DNA of 64,000 nt from a cf. Phormidesmis sp. LEGE 11477 (GCF_015207105.1 NZ_JADEXO010000012.1:1-64000); one strand, 5' to 3'; positions 24,114 through 33,991 are shown, counted from the first letter of the stretch. The notes: generated from the sequence alone by a model not told the origin. Made by a program: numbers and translations.

Positions 24114-24278
24114 CCCTCTACGCTTAGTCACCTACACTGCCTACCTCTAGAGTGATCTCTAGCTATCCGAAGAATCCTTCTGGTGCATCGCTTGGGAGGT
24201 GAAAGTCACACGTGACTTGTATTTTCTACGCTTGTTGCCTGTCTGGTAGCGAGCGTTTTTTGGTTGCTCTAGTGATTT

Positions 24279-25187
24279 TTAGCGATCGCGTCTTTGAACA
24301 GCAACAGGGCTAGTTGTTTCCAGTACAGCTTCTTCTTCTAGCACGGCTACTTCAAGCGTTTCTATAGATACGTGCCTAACCAGAGGCTGATAGCCCAGCC
24401 ACTGCTGTGAAACTTTGGCAAACTGTAGCGAATCGCCGCTGACATAAAATTTAGTAGGTATAGCGCCTATCCTGACCGTACCCGGATTGCCTAGCCCTAA
24501 GATATCAAGCTCTTGAGCAGCCGCTATAGTTAGATGTCTTGCCGGATCGACTAGTTTGATATGGCTCGGCAGAATCTGTTTAAACACAGGTGCTAGATGT
24601 GGATAGTGCGTACAACCATAGACCAGCGTATCAATGCCTGCATCGATAAGTGGTTCTAGGTAGCGTTTGGCTACCGCTAATGTGTATGGATCATGGATGC
24701 GACCGTTTTCAATTAGCGGTACAAACTCTGGACAGCCCATTTGCCAAACTTTGATCGTCGAGTCAATTTCTTGAACAGCCTGTAAATAAGCATCGCTTTT
24801 AGCCGTTGCCTCAGTCGAAATTACCCCAATTCGCCTACCAGACTTGACTGCTCCTCTAGCACCAGGTAAAACAATGCCTAAGATTGGGATAGGAAATTCG
24901 GATCGTACTTCCTCTAGAACTAATGCCGAGCTTGTGTTGCAGGCCATAACGATTAGCTTCACCTCGAGCCCCATCATCCAGGCAATGATTTCGCGCACAA
25001 ACCTTAAGATCTCACTTTTAGAGCGGTTACCATAAGGAACCCTAGCCGTATCCCCAAAATAAATAATTGACTCTACAGGCAAATGTTTGTGCATTTCACG
25101 CAGCACCGTTAGCCCGCCGACGCCACTATCAAAGACACCAATCTTGAAATTGGAGCGCAGCTTGCTGGAAAGAGCCGGGATACTCAT
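24279..25187 (-). CDS. murI: Glutamate racemase
   Basis: A 302-residue enzyme with the N-terminal GVFDSGVGGLTVLREMHKHLP and both catalytic cysteines, in MACNTSSA and VYGCTHYPHL. It converts L- to D-glutamate for peptidoglycan. The C-terminal 40 residues (valine- and glutamate-rich) extend beyond the usual core. It stands alone on the minus strand. Confidence 0.93.
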   Translation of the reverse strand: MSIPALSSKLRSNFKIGVFDSGVGGLTVLREMHKHLPVESIIYFGDTARVPYGNRSKSEILRFVREIIAWMMGLEVKLIVMACNTSSALVLEEVRSEFPIPILGIVLPGARGAVKSGRRIGVISTEATAKSDAYLQAVQEIDSTIKVWQMGCPEFVPLIENGRIHDPYTLAVAKRYLEPLIDAGIDTLVYGCTHYPHLAPVFKQILPSHIKLVDPARHLTIAAAQELDILGLGNPGTVRIGAIPTKFYVSGDSLQFAKVSQQWLGYQPLVRHVSIETLEVAVLEEEAVLETTSPVAVQRRDR

Positions 25188-25603
25188 AAGTAGAAATACT
25201 CAGTTTAATAAGTGAATAAATGTTCTCTAGAGTTTAGTAGGATTTGGAAACTTTACCCGTCCTATTTTTCAACTCCAAAGGAAGATCTTTTTACGTGCGG
25301 CCAGATGCAGCAGCTTTTTATACCACTAAGATCATCGTTTATGCAGCCGACGATCTGTGTGCATTCCTATCCTTGGCTCTCTGCTGAGATTATGGGTAGA
25401 TCGGCACGTCTCACCTGTATACCTTGTGTAAAAATCGTCCAGGTTTTCTTTATGTAAAACTACGGTCACAAAAAACGAAGATTTGCTCAAAAGGATACCC
25501 TACCGCTATCTCCGAATCTGCATAACTGTAGCTATGAATCACTGTTACAGAAGTCACGAAGCACCTATAGAAACAAGCTCTGGTTAGAAGTTTCCGCACA
25601 AAA
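25188..25603. other. Gene-free stretch between murI and the antiporter gene
   Basis: The only open frame has no ribosome-binding site or family likeness. The right end abuts the antiporter terminator, the left end the murI promoter region. Confidence 0.4.
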
Positions 25604-25645
25604 AGCGAATCCGCATAGAAACTAGATCTTCTACGCGGATTCGCT
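25601..25645 (-). terminator. Terminator of the cation antiporter gene
   Basis: AGCGAATCCGC (25604-25614) and GCGGATTCGCT (25635-25645) form a perfect 11-bp stem. Read on the minus strand it is followed by TTTT, 60 bases after the antiporter stop. Confidence 0.75.
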
Positions 25646-25706
25646 ATTGATAGATGTGCAGCCCTAGGTAGCGGACGCTATAGCTCAGCGCTTAAGCCTG
25701 GAGAAA

Positions 25707-27179
25707 CTAGGATTCAGCCAGATCAGCAGCAGATACTGCTGCCTCAGATACTGCGGCAGATACCTCCGTACCAGCAGGGGCTGGCTCTAGAACATCGCCA
25801 TCATTGTCACTGCTATCAAACACTAGCCTGAGTAGCGGTGGTGCGATAAATGTCGTCACAATGACCATGACGATAATGGCAGCGTCTAAGGATTCAGATA
25901 GAACGCCGCTCGCCGCGCCTACACCAGCAAACACCAAGCCGACTTCTCCTCTAGGAATCATGCCAAATCCAATGGCCAGTCGATTGATTCCAGGCTGACC
26001 AAATACAGCAAATCCGGTAACCGTTTTACCCAAGATGGCGATCACCACCAAGAAAGACGCAATGATCAAACCCTCTCGGTTAGCAGGCTCTAGCGGGTTC
26101 AACACGCTAATATCTGTTTGCGCCCCGACCGTTACAAAGAAAACCGGAACTAGCATATCTGCGATGGGCGTGATTTGCTCTTCTAGCTCGCGGCGCTTCG
26201 AGGTTTCTGCCAAAATTAAGCCTGCTGCAAACGCACCTAAAATTGTCTCTAGCTGAATCGCGGCAGCAATATAAGACAGCACAAACGCAAAGATTAGTGA
26301 GGTGATGATTAACTGACCTCTTGTTTGCAGCTGATCTACCAAAGAAACAAACAGCGGACTGAGCAAACGCCCAATAAAGATAGATCCCACTAAGAAAGCG
26401 GCAGCCCCCAAGACTAGGTAGACCACATTCAAAATCTCGATCTCGCCTGTCTTAGCCAAGCTAGCAACAACTGCCAGCACAATAATGCCTAGCACATCAT
26501 CAAGTACAGCCGCGCCAATAATAATCTGGCCTTCCTTAGAACTTAGCTGCTGCATCTCTGCTAGCACCTTTGCTGTGATACCAATACTCGTTGCCGTCAG
26601 CGCCGCACCCGCAAACACCGCTGGAATTGTTCCCACGCCAAAAAGTACGATTAGCCCGGCTGTTCCAGCTACAAATGGAACGACTACACCGATAACGGCG
26701 ACTACAGCAGCCTGTGGCCCAACTCGAATGAGCTCCTTCAAGTCTGATTCCAGGCCAATCTCAAACAGCAGAATAATGACGCCTAGCTCCGCTAGGACTG
26801 ACAGAGCTTCGCTCTGGCCGTTAAAGACCGTTTGCAAAGTTTCTGGGTTCAGATGAGCCGTCATCTGAATAATGTTCATCAGAGCAGAGGTGGGCATTTC
26901 TGGCCCTTCTGGAAAGACGATCAGATGAAGAGCAGAGACTCCAACAACGACCCCGCCCACCAACTCACCTAGCACTGAGGGTAGATTGAGCCGGGCGCAC
27001 AGCTCTCCTCCTACCTTGGCTGCAATGAAAACTGTAATGAGACTAAGCAGTACGCCTGCTATCACAAATGAGCCGACCTCCGCCTCATCGACTTCAGCTA
27101 AAAGGGGAACGGTATCTGCCAATGGTCCATGCCATAGCAAATTATGGATTGAAATAGGCCATCCGATAGGATCAATCAT
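25707..27179 (-). CDS. Cation:proton antiporter (Kef/NhaS3-type, CPA2)
   Basis: A 490-residue membrane protein with about 12 hydrophobic segments. LPSVLGELVGGVVVG, GVIILLFEIGLESDL, SIGITAKVLAEM and GAAVLDDVLGIIVLA, which holds the paired acidic residues of the ion-binding site, are typical of Na+(K+)/H+ antiporters. It most resembles NhaS3 of Synechocystis, a thylakoid Na+/H+ antiporter. The C-terminal 40 residues are acidic and alanine-rich with no RCK domain. It is a single gene with its own terminator. Ion specificity cannot be read from the sequence. Confidence 0.85.
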   Translation of the reverse strand: MIDPIGWPISIHNLLWHGPLADTVPLLAEVDEAEVGSFVIAGVLLSLITVFIAAKVGGELCARLNLPSVLGELVGGVVVGVSALHLIVFPEGPEMPTSALMNIIQMTAHLNPETLQTVFNGQSEALSVLAELGVIILLFEIGLESDLKELIRVGPQAAVVAVIGVVVPFVAGTAGLIVLFGVGTIPAVFAGAALTATSIGITAKVLAEMQQLSSKEGQIIIGAAVLDDVLGIIVLAVVASLAKTGEIEILNVVYLVLGAAAFLVGSIFIGRLLSPLFVSLVDQLQTRGQLIITSLIFAFVLSYIAAAIQLETILGAFAAGLILAETSKRRELEEQITPIADMLVPVFFVTVGAQTDISVLNPLEPANREGLIIASFLVVIAILGKTVTGFAVFGQPGINRLAIGFGMIPRGEVGLVFAGVGAASGVLSESLDAAIIVMVIVTTFIAPPLLRLVFDSSDNDGDVLEPAPAGTEVSAAVSEAAVSAADLAES

Positions 27180-27365
27180 GCTGTTTGCGGCAACTCGTCG
27201 TAGTCTAATTTACAGGAGTCACCTCCCTATATTTTGTTCATTTAGTCATAAGCGTCTCTTTAAATTGACTAAACCTTTGAACCGCTCTATCCACCGAGCT
27301 GTTATGTCTACTGTACTTTAGCCAAAGTTACTGTAGTTTAGACACTGTGGTTTAGACTCGATACT

Positions 27366-28178
27366 CTAGCCAAAGACTCGATGCTGCAGGGATGGCATCT
27401 GCCGCCGGACTTGTTCTAGTCGCGAGGGGTCGATCTCTGCGATCGCCATTCCTACAGTATCGCCTGCATCCGCTAGCGTAATTCCCCAAGGATCGATGAT
27501 CATCGCGTGGCCGTGAGACTGTCGACGGGCATTGTGAAAACCAGTTTGGGCAGGCGCGATCATATAGCAAGTATTTTCGATTGCTCGGGCCTGCAAGAGT
27601 ACCTGCCAATGGTCTTTCCCGGTAAACGCTGTAAAAGCAGCTGGCACAATCAGCACCTCCGCCCCTGCTTTTGATAGCTGACGATATAGCTCAGGAAAGC
27701 GAACGTCATAACAGACAGAAATGCCTAGCTGTCCTAGTCGATCAGACCGGTAGACTTCAGGCATCGCTGTTCCAGAAGTGACGCGAGCAGATTCCTGATA
27801 GGTATTGCCATCGGGCAAATTGACATCAAACAGGTGAACTTTTTCGTACCGCAAAAGCTCTTCACCATTGGCATTGACTAATATCGCCGTGTTGTAGGTT
27901 CGATTATCTGGAGAAGGAACAGGATAGCCGCCCCCTAATAAGGTAATCCGATATCGCTGAGCCATTGTTTTGATGAACTTCTCGCTAGCGGCGCGAATAT
28001 CCTCCGCTTGGCTGAACTTAGCCTCTTCGTCCCCCAAAAAAGAGAAGTTTTCAGGCAGTGTGACTAGCTCTGCACCACGGCGCGTGGCCAGATCAATCAG
28101 TTCTTCCGCTTGAGCCAGATTTTTATCGAGATCGGGCACGCTGGTCATTTGTAGTGCAGCTGCCAAGTAGGGCTTCAT
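27366..28178 (-). CDS. Carbon-nitrogen hydrolase (Nit/amidase family)
   Basis: A 270-residue nitrilase-superfamily enzyme with the Glu-Lys-Cys triad: E in LVTLPENFSFL, K in RYEKVHLFDV and C in GISVCYDVRFPELYR. It resembles the Nit1/Nit2 branch, whose members hydrolyse deaminated glutathione or omega-amides. HDHWQVLLQARAIENTCY-like and GHAMIIDPWG blocks are normal. It faces the rplU-rpmA operon divergently. Confidence 0.85.
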   Translation of the reverse strand: MKPYLAAALQMTSVPDLDKNLAQAEELIDLATRRGAELVTLPENFSFLGDEEAKFSQAEDIRAASEKFIKTMAQRYRITLLGGGYPVPSPDNRTYNTAILVNANGEELLRYEKVHLFDVNLPDGNTYQESARVTSGTAMPEVYRSDRLGQLGISVCYDVRFPELYRQLSKAGAEVLIVPAAFTAFTGKDHWQVLLQARAIENTCYMIAPAQTGFHNARRQSHGHAMIIDPWGITLADAGDTVGMAIAEIDPSRLEQVRRQMPSLQHRVFG

Positions 28179-28335
28179 AAGTCTCTATAGCCATGAGAAC
28201 ACAGCTTATAATTGTAAGACGTGGGTTGACTCGTTTATGCCTTTTGTTAAGCGCTTCGACCGATTAGGTACTTTATTGCCCTAGAAATAGAAAAGGAAAA
28301 TCAGCGAGGACTTTTGAGAAGCTAACCGTTCGTGC

Positions 28336-28366
28336 TTGACAGCAGGTGGCATTTACAGCGATTATA
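28336..28366 (+). promoter_or_regulatory. Candidate promoter of rplU-rpmA
   Basis: TTGACA (28336-28341) and GATTAT (28360-28365) are 18 bases apart, about 100 bases before rplU. The leader between contains a GTTGC/GCAAC pairing. Confidence 0.4.
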
Positions 28367-28466
28367 GATATTCTGTGAAAATGCTCGGACCAGGTAAAAA
28401 GTGTTGCGCTTATCCTAGATGAAGCAACCTACCTCTACGGCGATTTAGAATGAGAATAGAAAGAAC

Positions 28467-28838
28467 ATGGCGTACGCAATCATTGCAGCAGGTGGCACTC
28501 AGCTCAGGGTTGAGCCGGGTCGGTTTTATGACATTAATCGTCTACCGATGGAAGCCGATGAAAAGATTACGATTGATCAGGTCTTGATGGTTGAAAATGG
28601 TGGCGAAGTCAGTGTTGGTCAACCGTTGGTAGAAGGTGCCTCAGTCAGCGGCACAATTGTCAGTCATCTGCGTGGCAAGAAGGTTATTGTCTACAAGATG
28701 CAGCCAAAGAAGAAGACTCGTAAAAAGCAGGGGCATCGTCAAGATCTTACTCGGGTAATGGTTGATTCGATTACGGTAGGTGGTCAAACGATCTCGTCTG
28801 ATTCTGCTGATAGTAGCGATTCTGACAGCAGTGATTAA
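28467..28838 (+). CDS. rplU: 50S ribosomal protein L21
   Basis: A 123-residue L21: MAYAIIAAGGTQLRVEPG at the start, KVIVYKMQPKKKTRKKQGHRQ in the rRNA-binding part. It binds 23S rRNA in the large subunit. A serine/aspartate-rich tail of about 15 residues extends past the usual end, as in several cyanobacteria. It is followed by rpmA after 117 bases, the standard pair. Confidence 0.96.
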   Translation: MAYAIIAAGGTQLRVEPGRFYDINRLPMEADEKITIDQVLMVENGGEVSVGQPLVEGASVSGTIVSHLRGKKVIVYKMQPKKKTRKKQGHRQDLTRVMVDSITVGGQTISSDSADSSDSDSSD

Positions 28839-28955
28839 TTTTGTGGATGATTGATCGAATTCAGCTCGGCAGGTAGCTGAGCAGCCGATTCGTCTTCAGG
28901 AACCTAGTCATAAAAATTCAGTAACCAGTTTAGAAATACAGGAGTTCTAGAGACC

Positions 28956-29216
28956 ATGGCACATAAGAAAGGTACAGGCAGTACTAGAAACGGTCGCGAT
29001 TCTAACGCTCAGCGTTTAGGTGTGAAAAAGTACGGTGGAGAAGCTGTGATCGCAGGTAATATTCTTGTCCGTCAGCGGGGTACTAAGTACCATGTTGGCG
29101 AGAATGTCGGCATCGGTGGCGACGATACTTTGTTTGCGCTGATTGATGGCGTAGTGACCTTCGAGCGTAAGGGCAAGAGCCGTAAAAAGGTTAGCGTTTA
29201 TCCTGCTGCTGTATAG
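28956..29216 (+). CDS. rpmA: 50S ribosomal protein L27
   Basis: An 86-residue L27: [29 protein letters not shown], then [28 protein letters not shown]. The N-terminus reaches the peptidyl transferase centre. It is co-transcribed with rplU and followed by a terminator. Confidence 0.97.
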   Translation: MAHKKGTGSTRNGRDSNAQRLGVKKYGGEAVIAGNILVRQRGTKYHVGENVGIGGDDTLFALIDGVVTFERKGKSRKKVSVYPAAV

Positions 29217-29279
29217 ATTAGACTGCTGGAAACTGAGTCAACTGGCTCAATGAAAGGCCATTGAAATTGAACTCGCTAG

Positions 29280-29316
29280 AAAAAGCTCGCTTCTCTTTTG
29301 AGACAGTGGGCTTTTT
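29280..29316 (+). terminator. Terminator of rplU-rpmA
   Basis: AAAAAGCTC (29280-29288) pairs with GGGCTTTTT (29308-29316); the right arm gives the T-run. It lies 64 bases after the rpmA stop. Confidence 0.6.
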
Positions 29317-29370
29317 GACGTAGACAGAGAACGCTTACCAAGACCACGGGCCAAGCAACTTTCTCGTACT

Positions 29371-29395
29371 GTAGGCGTAGCCTTCTCCTAGAGTA
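29371..29395 (-). repeat. Intergenic copy of the tRNA-loop element
   Basis: Read on the minus strand it is TACTCTAGGAGAAGGCTACG followed by CCTAC. It differs from the insert in tRNA-Arg (20161-20185) at only about four positions, and two of these lie in the three-base loop of the hairpin CTC-TAG-GAG. It proves the element also exists outside tRNA genes. Confidence 0.75.
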
Positions 29396-29474
29396 TGTAT
29401 GGTGACAGGTTAAAATTTTCATGACGCTGTTTTGATGGCACTATGCATCGAGAGAAACGGATCAAAGAGTGATT

Positions 29475-30497
29475 ATGCTAGAGCGCATTCTGATTACAGG
29501 GGGCGCAGGATTTATTGGTTCTAACTTTGTACGCCATTGGTGTGAAAGAACAAACGAGCCGATATGTGTGCTCGATAAGTTAAGCTATGCTGGCAATAGG
29601 AGCAGTTTGTTACAGCCAGTTGCGTCTGGCCAGGTGCAGCTGGTAGAGGGTGATATTTGCGATCGCACTCTAGTCTCGCAGATCTTGCAAAAAAGTGATA
29701 TTGACACGATCGTTCACTTCGCGGCTGAATCTCACGTAGATCGCTCAATCGTCGGTCCGGCTGCTTTTATTCAAACCAACGTAGTTGGCACATTCACACT
29801 GTTAGAAGCTTTTCGCGATCGCTGGCAAGCTCATCATCAGCCAGAGAACTATCGCTTCTTGCACATTTCGACCGATGAAATCTATGGCAGCCTAGAGATC
29901 GATGCGCCTCCTTTTACAGAAAATACACCATACGCGCCAAATAGCCCGTACTCAGCTTCCAAAGCGGGGAGCAACCACCTAGTAAGCGCCTATTTTCATA
30001 CCTACGGTCTACCGACTTTAATCACAAACTGTGCGAACAATTACGGCCCTTACCAGTTCCCTGAAAAGCTCATTCCGCTAATGTGTGTGAATATTTTGCT
30101 GGGCAAACCGCTACCTGTGTATGGTGACGGGCGTAACGTTCGCGACTGGCTACATGTCGCAGACCACTGCGTAGCGCTAGAGCAAGTATTGCGAAAAGCA
30201 CCTCCTGGCTCTGTCTATAACATTGGAGGCAATAGCCAAGTTGAAAACATCAATCTCGTTCGTGAGCTGTGCGATCAGATGGTAGAACTAGCTGAAGGCT
30301 TACCCTATCCACCCCACGATTTGATCACATTTGTTGCCGACCGACCAGGACACGATCGCCGTTACGCTGTGGATATCTCTAAGATTCAACAGGAGATAGG
30401 CTGGGCACCAACTCGCAGCCTTAAGGTAGGACTCAGGCAAACGGTTGAGTGGTATCTGCAGAACCGGTCGTGGTGGCAACCACTGCTTAAGAGGTAG
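29475..30497 (+). CDS. rfbB: dTDP-glucose 4,6-dehydratase
   Basis: A 340-residue extended-SDR enzyme: GGAGFIGSNFVRHW (NAD-binding), HFAAESHVDRSI, the catalytic Thr-Asp-Glu in HISTDEIYGS, and YSASKAGSNHLV with the Tyr/Lys pair. YGDGRNVRDWLHVADHC is typical of RmlB. It makes dTDP-4-keto-6-deoxyglucose for rhamnose and other surface sugars. I choose the ATG at 29475 (AAAGAG five bases upstream) over the GTG at 29469. No other dTDP-sugar gene is near. Its 3' end overlaps the next gene, which is on the other strand, by 11 bases. Confidence 0.9.
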   Translation: MLERILITGGAGFIGSNFVRHWCERTNEPICVLDKLSYAGNRSSLLQPVASGQVQLVEGDICDRTLVSQILQKSDIDTIVHFAAESHVDRSIVGPAAFIQTNVVGTFTLLEAFRDRWQAHHQPENYRFLHISTDEIYGSLEIDAPPFTENTPYAPNSPYSASKAGSNHLVSAYFHTYGLPTLITNCANNYGPYQFPEKLIPLMCVNILLGKPLPVYGDGRNVRDWLHVADHCVALEQVLRKAPPGSVYNIGGNSQVENINLVRELCDQMVELAEGLPYPPHDLITFVADRPGHDRRYAVDISKIQQEIGWAPTRSLKVGLRQTVEWYLQNRSWWQPLLKR

Positions 30498-31587
30498 CAA
30501 CCTGTTCTAGCTTTCTGCTAAGCAACTCTATCTTTGCATGTAGCACTTGAACCTGCGCGTTCAGTCCGTCTAACTCAATTTCTGTCTCTATTTGTCTCTG
30601 GTGATCTATCGGTCTTTCTATATCCGCCTGTCTGAGCTGAGCCTCTTCGACCATAAGCCGATCAAGCTCGTCCTCGTCGAAATTATTCTCATCGAAATGA
30701 TCCGAGTTATCTAGGTCATCTAAATCATTTAAATCGTACAGATCGAAATCACTAGTCTCTAGAACAGTTAGGTACCTTGGCGGATCTGCCCGATTGATAA
30801 CGGCAGGATCAGCGTTATGTGGAAAGCCGTTCTGTAGCTGAATAACGGTAAAGTCTGACAGATGCCGAAGGAGATAGGTCAAAATGTAAACCCTATCGTC
30901 ATCGACCTGCATCATATGGGGATCAACAGAGAAGAGATCGCTATAGGCACCGCCAAATAGCAGCTCATCATGGATATCGAGTAAACCCACAGAGGCAGCT
31001 GATTCTCTAGCCGTTGTCCCATTGTCTACCGTGGAGGTAGTGTTCTGCGGTGACGGGTCGGCTGCAGATTGGAGCCCTGTAGCAGGATGTTTATCAGCCT
31101 GTTTAATAGATTGGAGAGCAGGCTCTGTAGAAGAAGAGGATTCAACAGCAGCGCTTGATAGGTCGTCATCTAGGCGTTCGATAGGAGGCTTCATCCCTGC
31201 GCTAACCGGCCTGGGGTAGCTCTGCTCGAATTCTTGCTCTAGCTCCCCTTGCTCTAGCTCCCCTTGCTCTAAATCTCCTCGCTCTAAATCTCCTCGCTCT
31301 AGGCTTGTAGATATGCGATAGGAAGTGAAGATTTTAATTAGGCTCAAATCTTGAAGAGCAGCGGCCCTGTTAGCGCTTTCTGCTGCCAAAGAATCGAGCA
31401 GGATACTGCCTGTAGAGACTGTATGCTTGGATCTATCAGAGAGCAGCAGAGGTAGATTAAGCAGTTCTAGGCGATCGCTCTCACGTAGCCTTTTATCACC
31501 AAAGTTCGCTAGCTGGTAAGGCAGTTGATGAGCTTGAGTAGTCTTGATAGAGACTGATTTCTCTTGAAGACTCTTGAGCTGACTCAT
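30487..31587 (-). CDS. Acidic hypothetical protein with pentapeptide-period repeats
   Basis: A 366-residue protein with no signal peptide or membrane span. AGGAGG stands about 11 bases before the ATG. Residues about 95-118 are a run of LERGD/LEQGE five-residue repeats from a 15-base tandem repeat. The middle (about 205-270, with DVYILTYLLRHLSDFTVIQL-like order) looks folded, an Asp/Leu-rich stretch follows, and the C-terminus (LNAQVQVLHAKIELLSRKLEQ) is a coiled coil. No family is recognised. It overlaps the end of rfbB tail to tail. Confidence 0.6.
   Translation of the reverse strand: MSQLKSLQEKSVSIKTTQAHQLPYQLANFGDKRLRESDRLELLNLPLLLSDRSKHTVSTGSILLDSLAAESANRAAALQDLSLIKIFTSYRISTSLERGDLERGDLEQGELEQGELEQEFEQSYPRPVSAGMKPPIERLDDDLSSAAVESSSSTEPALQSIKQADKHPATGLQSAADPSPQNTTSTVDNGTTARESAASVGLLDIHDELLFGGAYSDLFSVDPHMMQVDDDRVYILTYLLRHLSDFTVIQLQNGFPHNADPAVINRADPPRYLTVLETSDFDLYDLNDLDDLDNSDHFDENNFDEDELDRLMVEEAQLRQADIERPIDHQRQIETEIELDGLNAQVQVLHAKIELLSRKLEQVATS
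31232..31302 (-). repeat. 15-bp tandem repeat inside the acidic protein gene
   Basis: About four to five copies of a 15-base unit (plus-strand CTCTAGCTCCCCTTG and CTCTAAATCTCCTCG variants) encode LEQGE/LERGD blocks in frame. Confidence 0.8.
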
Positions 31588-31774
31588 TTCGTTTTTGGCC
31601 TCCTTGGCCTCTAAACTGGGAAAAAGTAATGAAAAAATTAAGCTGTAATTAATTGGAGCTTATTTTCTCTTCTTAAGTTAGTACATAGTTTTACTACGTA
31701 CAACTACAGGAACCGGATGCATCTTTTCTGAGTTTTGTAGTCGTACTAGGTTCAGATCGTCACTAGACAGTGCC

Positions 31775-32458
31775 TTACGTAGCCGCGCCAAATCGGTAGC
31801 CTTTGCCATATACCGTATGAATTAGAACTGGCTGGCTTGGTTGCTCTATTTTTCTACGCAGTAGCCGCATCTGGGCTGCGAGGGCATTACTGCTAGGCGC
31901 TGAGCCCTCTCCCCAAACGGCACTGTAGATTTGAGCATGAGTCAGTAATTGGTGAGGCGATCGCATCAGATAAGCCAAGAGCTGGACTTCTTTCTCTGAT
32001 AGCTCGATCGACTTGCCACCGCGACTCACTAGCTGATTTTCGACCTGTAGCGTTAGATCCTCAAACTGAAGAACAGACTGAGGCAACGCTGGTGGAGAGA
32101 CTGGACGCCTGAGCAGAGCGCGAATGCGGGCTAGCAGCTCTCGCAGCTCGAAAGGTTTGATCAAGTAGTCATCTGCGCCCGCATCTAGGCCATCGACGCG
32201 ATCGTCTAGCGTATCTTTGGCCGTCAAAAAAAGAACGGGCGTAGACAGAGCCTGCGATCGCACTGCCTGGCAAATCTCTAATCCGCTCATCTTTGGCAGC
32301 ATCCAGTCTAGAATCAGCAAATCGTACTGTCCGCTGATGGCTTTGCGCGCGCCCGTTTCGCCGTCGCTAGCGACATCCACCCCATAGCCTTGACGTTGAA
32401 GCAAGCGGGTAAGCGGATCGGTAAGTTCTACTTCGTCGTCTACAAGTAGGATACGCAT
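31775..32458 (-). CDS. OmpR-family response regulator (RppA-like)
   Basis: A 227-residue two-domain regulator. The receiver has the acidic pair in LLVDDE, phospho-acceptor Asp in LLILDWMLPKMSG and Lys in YLIKPF. The C-terminal winged helix (SEKEVQLLAYLM to YGKGYRFG) binds DNA. It resembles RppA-type regulators of cyanobacteria. No histidine kinase gene is adjacent, so its partner lies elsewhere. It follows ccsB on the same strand after 126 bases. An in-frame GTG at 32470 would add four residues. Confidence 0.88.
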   Translation of the reverse strand: MRILLVDDEVELTDPLTRLLQRQGYGVDVASDGETGARKAISGQYDLLILDWMLPKMSGLEICQAVRSQALSTPVLFLTAKDTLDDRVDGLDAGADDYLIKPFELRELLARIRALLRRPVSPPALPQSVLQFEDLTLQVENQLVSRGGKSIELSEKEVQLLAYLMRSPHQLLTHAQIYSAVWGEGSAPSSNALAAQMRLLRRKIEQPSQPVLIHTVYGKGYRFGAAT

Positions 32459-32584
32459 TGAGCTAGGCACTAGAAGAAGAGATGCTAAAAGAAGAAGTTA
32501 GAAGAAGAAACTTTGAAAAAAAGACGCTGAGAGAAGAATCAAGAAATGAGCTGCAAAACTATCAGATAATCAGACTCTTAAGCA

Positions 32585-33961
32585 TTAGGCAGTCGTGTTA
32601 GCCGGAATCGGAGCCGTTGTTTGAGCCACTGAGGCTTTTGTCGTTTCGTCTAAAAGGCTAATTAGCTCCTTTTCAAAAGAAACCTGAGCCCGGTTAGTGC
32701 GTCCGCCAACAAATAGCTTGTCTGCCGTTTTGAGTGCCCACACTTGAGAGTGAGAGATATAGCTCATCACCACGCCGACCATCAGTAAGCCAAACCCCAG
32801 ATAAACAACCGGAATACCGGGATCGGCTTTGATCTGCAAGCCAGTGCTGCCGATAATTTCATCTAGGTAAAGCCTGACACCGTTGACTTCGACACTACTC
32901 CCCTGGCGGACGGTAGAAACCAGCTTTCCACTCATGTCGTATAGCAGCAAAGTGCCTTGCAAATCTTGAGCAATTAGCGATACACCTGCGCTCATATCAG
33001 GTTTGGTAGGCACCCAGGTTCCCCATAATTTAGCGCCCTCAACGTCTAGAGGTGCCATTGCCAGCTCGAAAGTCGGACTGTTGTTGATGCGAACTTTGAC
33101 TCCGCCAATAGCCCAGTCGGCTTGATATAGCGTGACGTTTTTGTAGCGCAGCGGCTGATTTACCCAGATAGTTTTCCGCTTTACTTCTTCGCCAGCGCTA
33201 TCTAGAACAGAAAGGTCAGAATAGAACTGATCGACGCGGCCTTCAGGGGAGTAGTCAATCCAGAAGCGATTGACATGAACTGACCAGTCTTTGGGAATTT
33301 GCGGACCGGCCCAGGGACCCGCATCAAAGATGTTTTGAACCTTGAAGGTTTGACCGCTAGGGACCATTTCCTGCGCGAAAAAACCAGTCATAGAACCGAG
33401 GATGGCACCGCCCAGAATCAGCAGCATACTGGCGTGAACCACAATCGGCCCAATGCGCCCGGACAGCCCTTTTTGGGCGTAGAGCATGGTGTCGTCACTA
33501 TCGCTTTTTTCATAGACTTTGTATCGATGTTCGCTGAGCTGCGATCGCAAAACATCCCAATCTCCTGTCTCTAGCTCGGTACTCAGCGCCATTTTCTCAA
33601 ACTGACGTGGCTTGCTGTAGAAATTCCAAGTGCGAGAAAACCAGCGTAGCGCCGTAATCTGCCGGGTAAAGGTGCAGGCTGTTAGGCTCGCGCCAAAGAG
33701 AATCAGAATAGAGAGAAACCACCAGGTGCGATAGACGTGATCTAAACCCAAAATTAAGATGAACTTCCAAGTAAGAAAGCCAAAGAGAGCGGGCGATTCG
33801 GGGTAGTTTTCTTGGTAGAAGGTAAGCCCTTGACCCTGTTCGATCACGGTGCCGCTGATGCTGAAAATGGCGATCGCCAAGAGAAGAGCGATCGCGAGCT
33901 TAAGATCTGCTAACAATGGAATTAGGTCTTTGCGGAAGTAGCGTTTTACAGCAGTGAACAT
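32585..33961 (-). CDS. ccsB: Cytochrome c biogenesis protein CcsB (Ccs1/ResB)
   Basis: A 458-residue membrane protein. Three N-terminal membrane segments ([42 protein letters not shown] and a third), a fourth near residues 170-190, a large lumenal domain, and a last segment near 385-405 give the Ccs1/ResB topology. With CcsA it carries haem across the thylakoid membrane and attaches it to apocytochromes f and c6. The upstream neighbour is ccdA (30 bases), which supplies reductant. ccsA is not in the window. Confidence 0.9.
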   Translation of the reverse strand: MFTAVKRYFRKDLIPLLADLKLAIALLLAIAIFSISGTVIEQGQGLTFYQENYPESPALFGFLTWKFILILGLDHVYRTWWFLSILILFGASLTACTFTRQITALRWFSRTWNFYSKPRQFEKMALSTELETGDWDVLRSQLSEHRYKVYEKSDSDDTMLYAQKGLSGRIGPIVVHASMLLILGGAILGSMTGFFAQEMVPSGQTFKVQNIFDAGPWAGPQIPKDWSVHVNRFWIDYSPEGRVDQFYSDLSVLDSAGEEVKRKTIWVNQPLRYKNVTLYQADWAIGGVKVRINNSPTFELAMAPLDVEGAKLWGTWVPTKPDMSAGVSLIAQDLQGTLLLYDMSGKLVSTVRQGSSVEVNGVRLYLDEIIGSTGLQIKADPGIPVVYLGFGLLMVGVVMSYISHSQVWALKTADKLFVGGRTNRAQVSFEKELISLLDETTKASVAQTTAPIPANTTA

Positions 33962-33991
33962 AAGGGAAGAGAGAATAAAAAATTATTCAAG

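Noticed and set aside
25212-25457. 81-codon plus-strand open frame upstream of murI
   Set aside because: No ribosome-binding site, no recognisable pattern, overlaps the expected murI promoter region.
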